Of a DNA stretch of 64,000 nt, positions 63,801 to 64,000 are shown one piece after another. The notes beneath the pieces were generated by a model, which worked only from the letters and a program-made list of their open reading frames with translations, made no database searches and was not told the DNA's origin. The first letter of the stretch is position 1. Each line of letters starts with the position of its first letter. The DNA is from Auanema rhodensis (lineage: Eukaryota; Nematoda; Chromadorea; Rhabditida; Rhabditidae), in contig OZ059894.1 of the NCBI GenBank assembly GCA_964057225.1, forward strand, positions 18,568,476-18,632,475, written 5' to 3'. Both the position numbers and the translations under genes were made by a program.

Positions 63801-64000
63801 GGCAAAGACGATGGACAATGTTATTCAACGAAAAAATTAATTCTTCAGGGTGAAAATCGAGGATATAAGTGTGAACTTATATCAGTTGATATCTCGGTGC
63901 ATTTTTAAGCTAGCGCAAATCTGATAACACAGATCGACGCAGCTTAAAAATTCGCATCGAATGCACTATACTACATTGAGAAACGCTTAATACAAAAATT
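60900..64000 (+). repeat. 3-monomer / 6-monomer higher-order repeat at right edge
   Basis: Units at 60900, 61252 and 61603 recur at 63007, 63359 and 63710, a 2107-bp period (six monomers plus one base). The added base is the shared insertion in 'cttacaaaatcc', which makes the 60900 and 63007 units 352 bp. The three units between (61954, 62305, 62656) follow the same three-step pattern ('tttttttaagg' with 'gttgtgtttcc'; 'tttttttaagg' with 'tactatattg'; plain) without the insertion. The last unit (63710) is cut at monomer base 291 by the window end. Confidence 0.87.

Larger units (their letters stand above)
1..64000 (+). repeat. Satellite DNA array, 351-bp monomer
   Basis: The whole window is a head-to-tail array of one A+T-rich monomer. 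Reading the 'attgcttcc' landmark from base 1 gives unit starts at 1, 352, 703, 1054, 1405 and so on. I followed it to the final unit at 63710. The 198 units (146 full, 34 of 328-329 bp, 18 of 91 bp) add up to exactly 64,000 bases, so nothing is left unexplained. All units lie in the same orientation, with no inversion, no inserted mobile element and no unique spacer. Neighbouring units differ by a few diagnostic substitutions. From general knowledge of such arrays, the likely location is centromeric or pericentromeric heterochromatin; this is inference, because nothing in the window marks chromosome position. Confidence 0.98.

Noticed and set aside
1-64000. CRISPR array, because of strict periodic repeats
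   Set aside because: There are no variable spacers; the complete 351 bp is repeated, so this is contiguous satellite DNA.
1-64000. Complete CENP-B box
   Set aside because: The only similar site lacks the CGGG core, and no unit I read restores it, so I list it only as a partial resemblance.
1-64000. Transposon or tandemly arrayed mobile element
   Set aside because: No terminal inverted repeats, target-site duplications or transposase-like frame were seen; unit boundaries are arbitrary phase points in a continuous tandem repeat.
1-64000. rRNA, tRNA or histone tandem gene cluster
   Set aside because: The monomer is too short and A+T-rich, and no conserved rRNA, tRNA or histone sequence is recognisable in it.
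1-64000. Telomeric repeats
   Set aside because: No short G-rich tandem repeat occurs anywhere in the window.
1-64000. Internal dimer (about 175 bp plus 176 bp) inside the monomer
   Set aside because: The halves share only short matches such as 'cattttt'; no convincing alignment by eye.
1-64000. Assembly artefact producing a spurious array
   Set aside because: Non-random linkage of variants, nested duplications of different periods and distinct domains are hard to produce by error, though exact copy numbers of identical units remain uncertain.

Overview
The window is one uninterrupted satellite-DNA array, with no recognisable gene, RNA gene, transposon or unique sequence anywhere. Every base belongs to a head-to-tail, same-orientation tandem repeat whose basic monomer is 351 bp and about 31% G+C. 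Phasing the monomer on the 'attgcttcc' motif (position 1 = window base 1; the phase is arbitrary), I tiled all 64,000 bases into 198 consecutive units. These are 146 full-length units (350-352 bp, the last cut at 291 bp by the window end), 34 short units of 328-329 bp and 18 truncated units of exactly 91 bp. The lengths sum to exactly 64,000. The array enters at the left edge and leaves at the right edge, so its true size is larger than the window.

The organism is a eukaryote. Long homogenised arrays with higher-order structure and a monomer near two nucleosome lengths are typical of centromeric or pericentromeric heterochromatin. Low G+C, many AnTn tracts and undepleted CpG (12 per monomer against about 8.6 expected from base composition) fit an invertebrate such as an insect or nematode better than a vertebrate or plant with methylated satellites. 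I do not recognise the family and cannot name a species.

Layout. (1) 1-5616: pure 351-bp units containing two copies of a 7-monomer higher-order repeat (2457 bp). (2) 5617-17827: 328-bp and 91-bp variants appear, mixed with full units, in segmental tandem duplications of 2549 bp and 2152 bp and with a second copy of part of region 1 at 11.4-14.2 kb. (3) 17828-21337: full-length units only. (4) 21338-38482: a dense mosaic of full, short and 91-bp units, with tandem duplications of 1634 bp and 3602 bp. (5) 38483-43611: a recent-looking 4-monomer higher-order repeat (about 1.36 kb) tagged by private substitutions. (6) 43612-44053: a transition. (7) 44054-64000: 57 units, all 350-352 bp, with no short variant and a different set of diagnostic variants, including a perfect 16-bp palindrome.

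There is no operon or pathway to describe. The structure is best read as successive rounds of unequal exchange, conversion and segmental amplification acting on blocks of 1-12 monomers. The few open reading frames (63 and 79 codons) are ordinary monomers in which one or two in-frame stop codons have mutated. The 63-codon frames start with TTG rather than ATG. I regard none as a demonstrated gene, although the 79-codon frame, where two stops are lost in one unit, is worth a second look.
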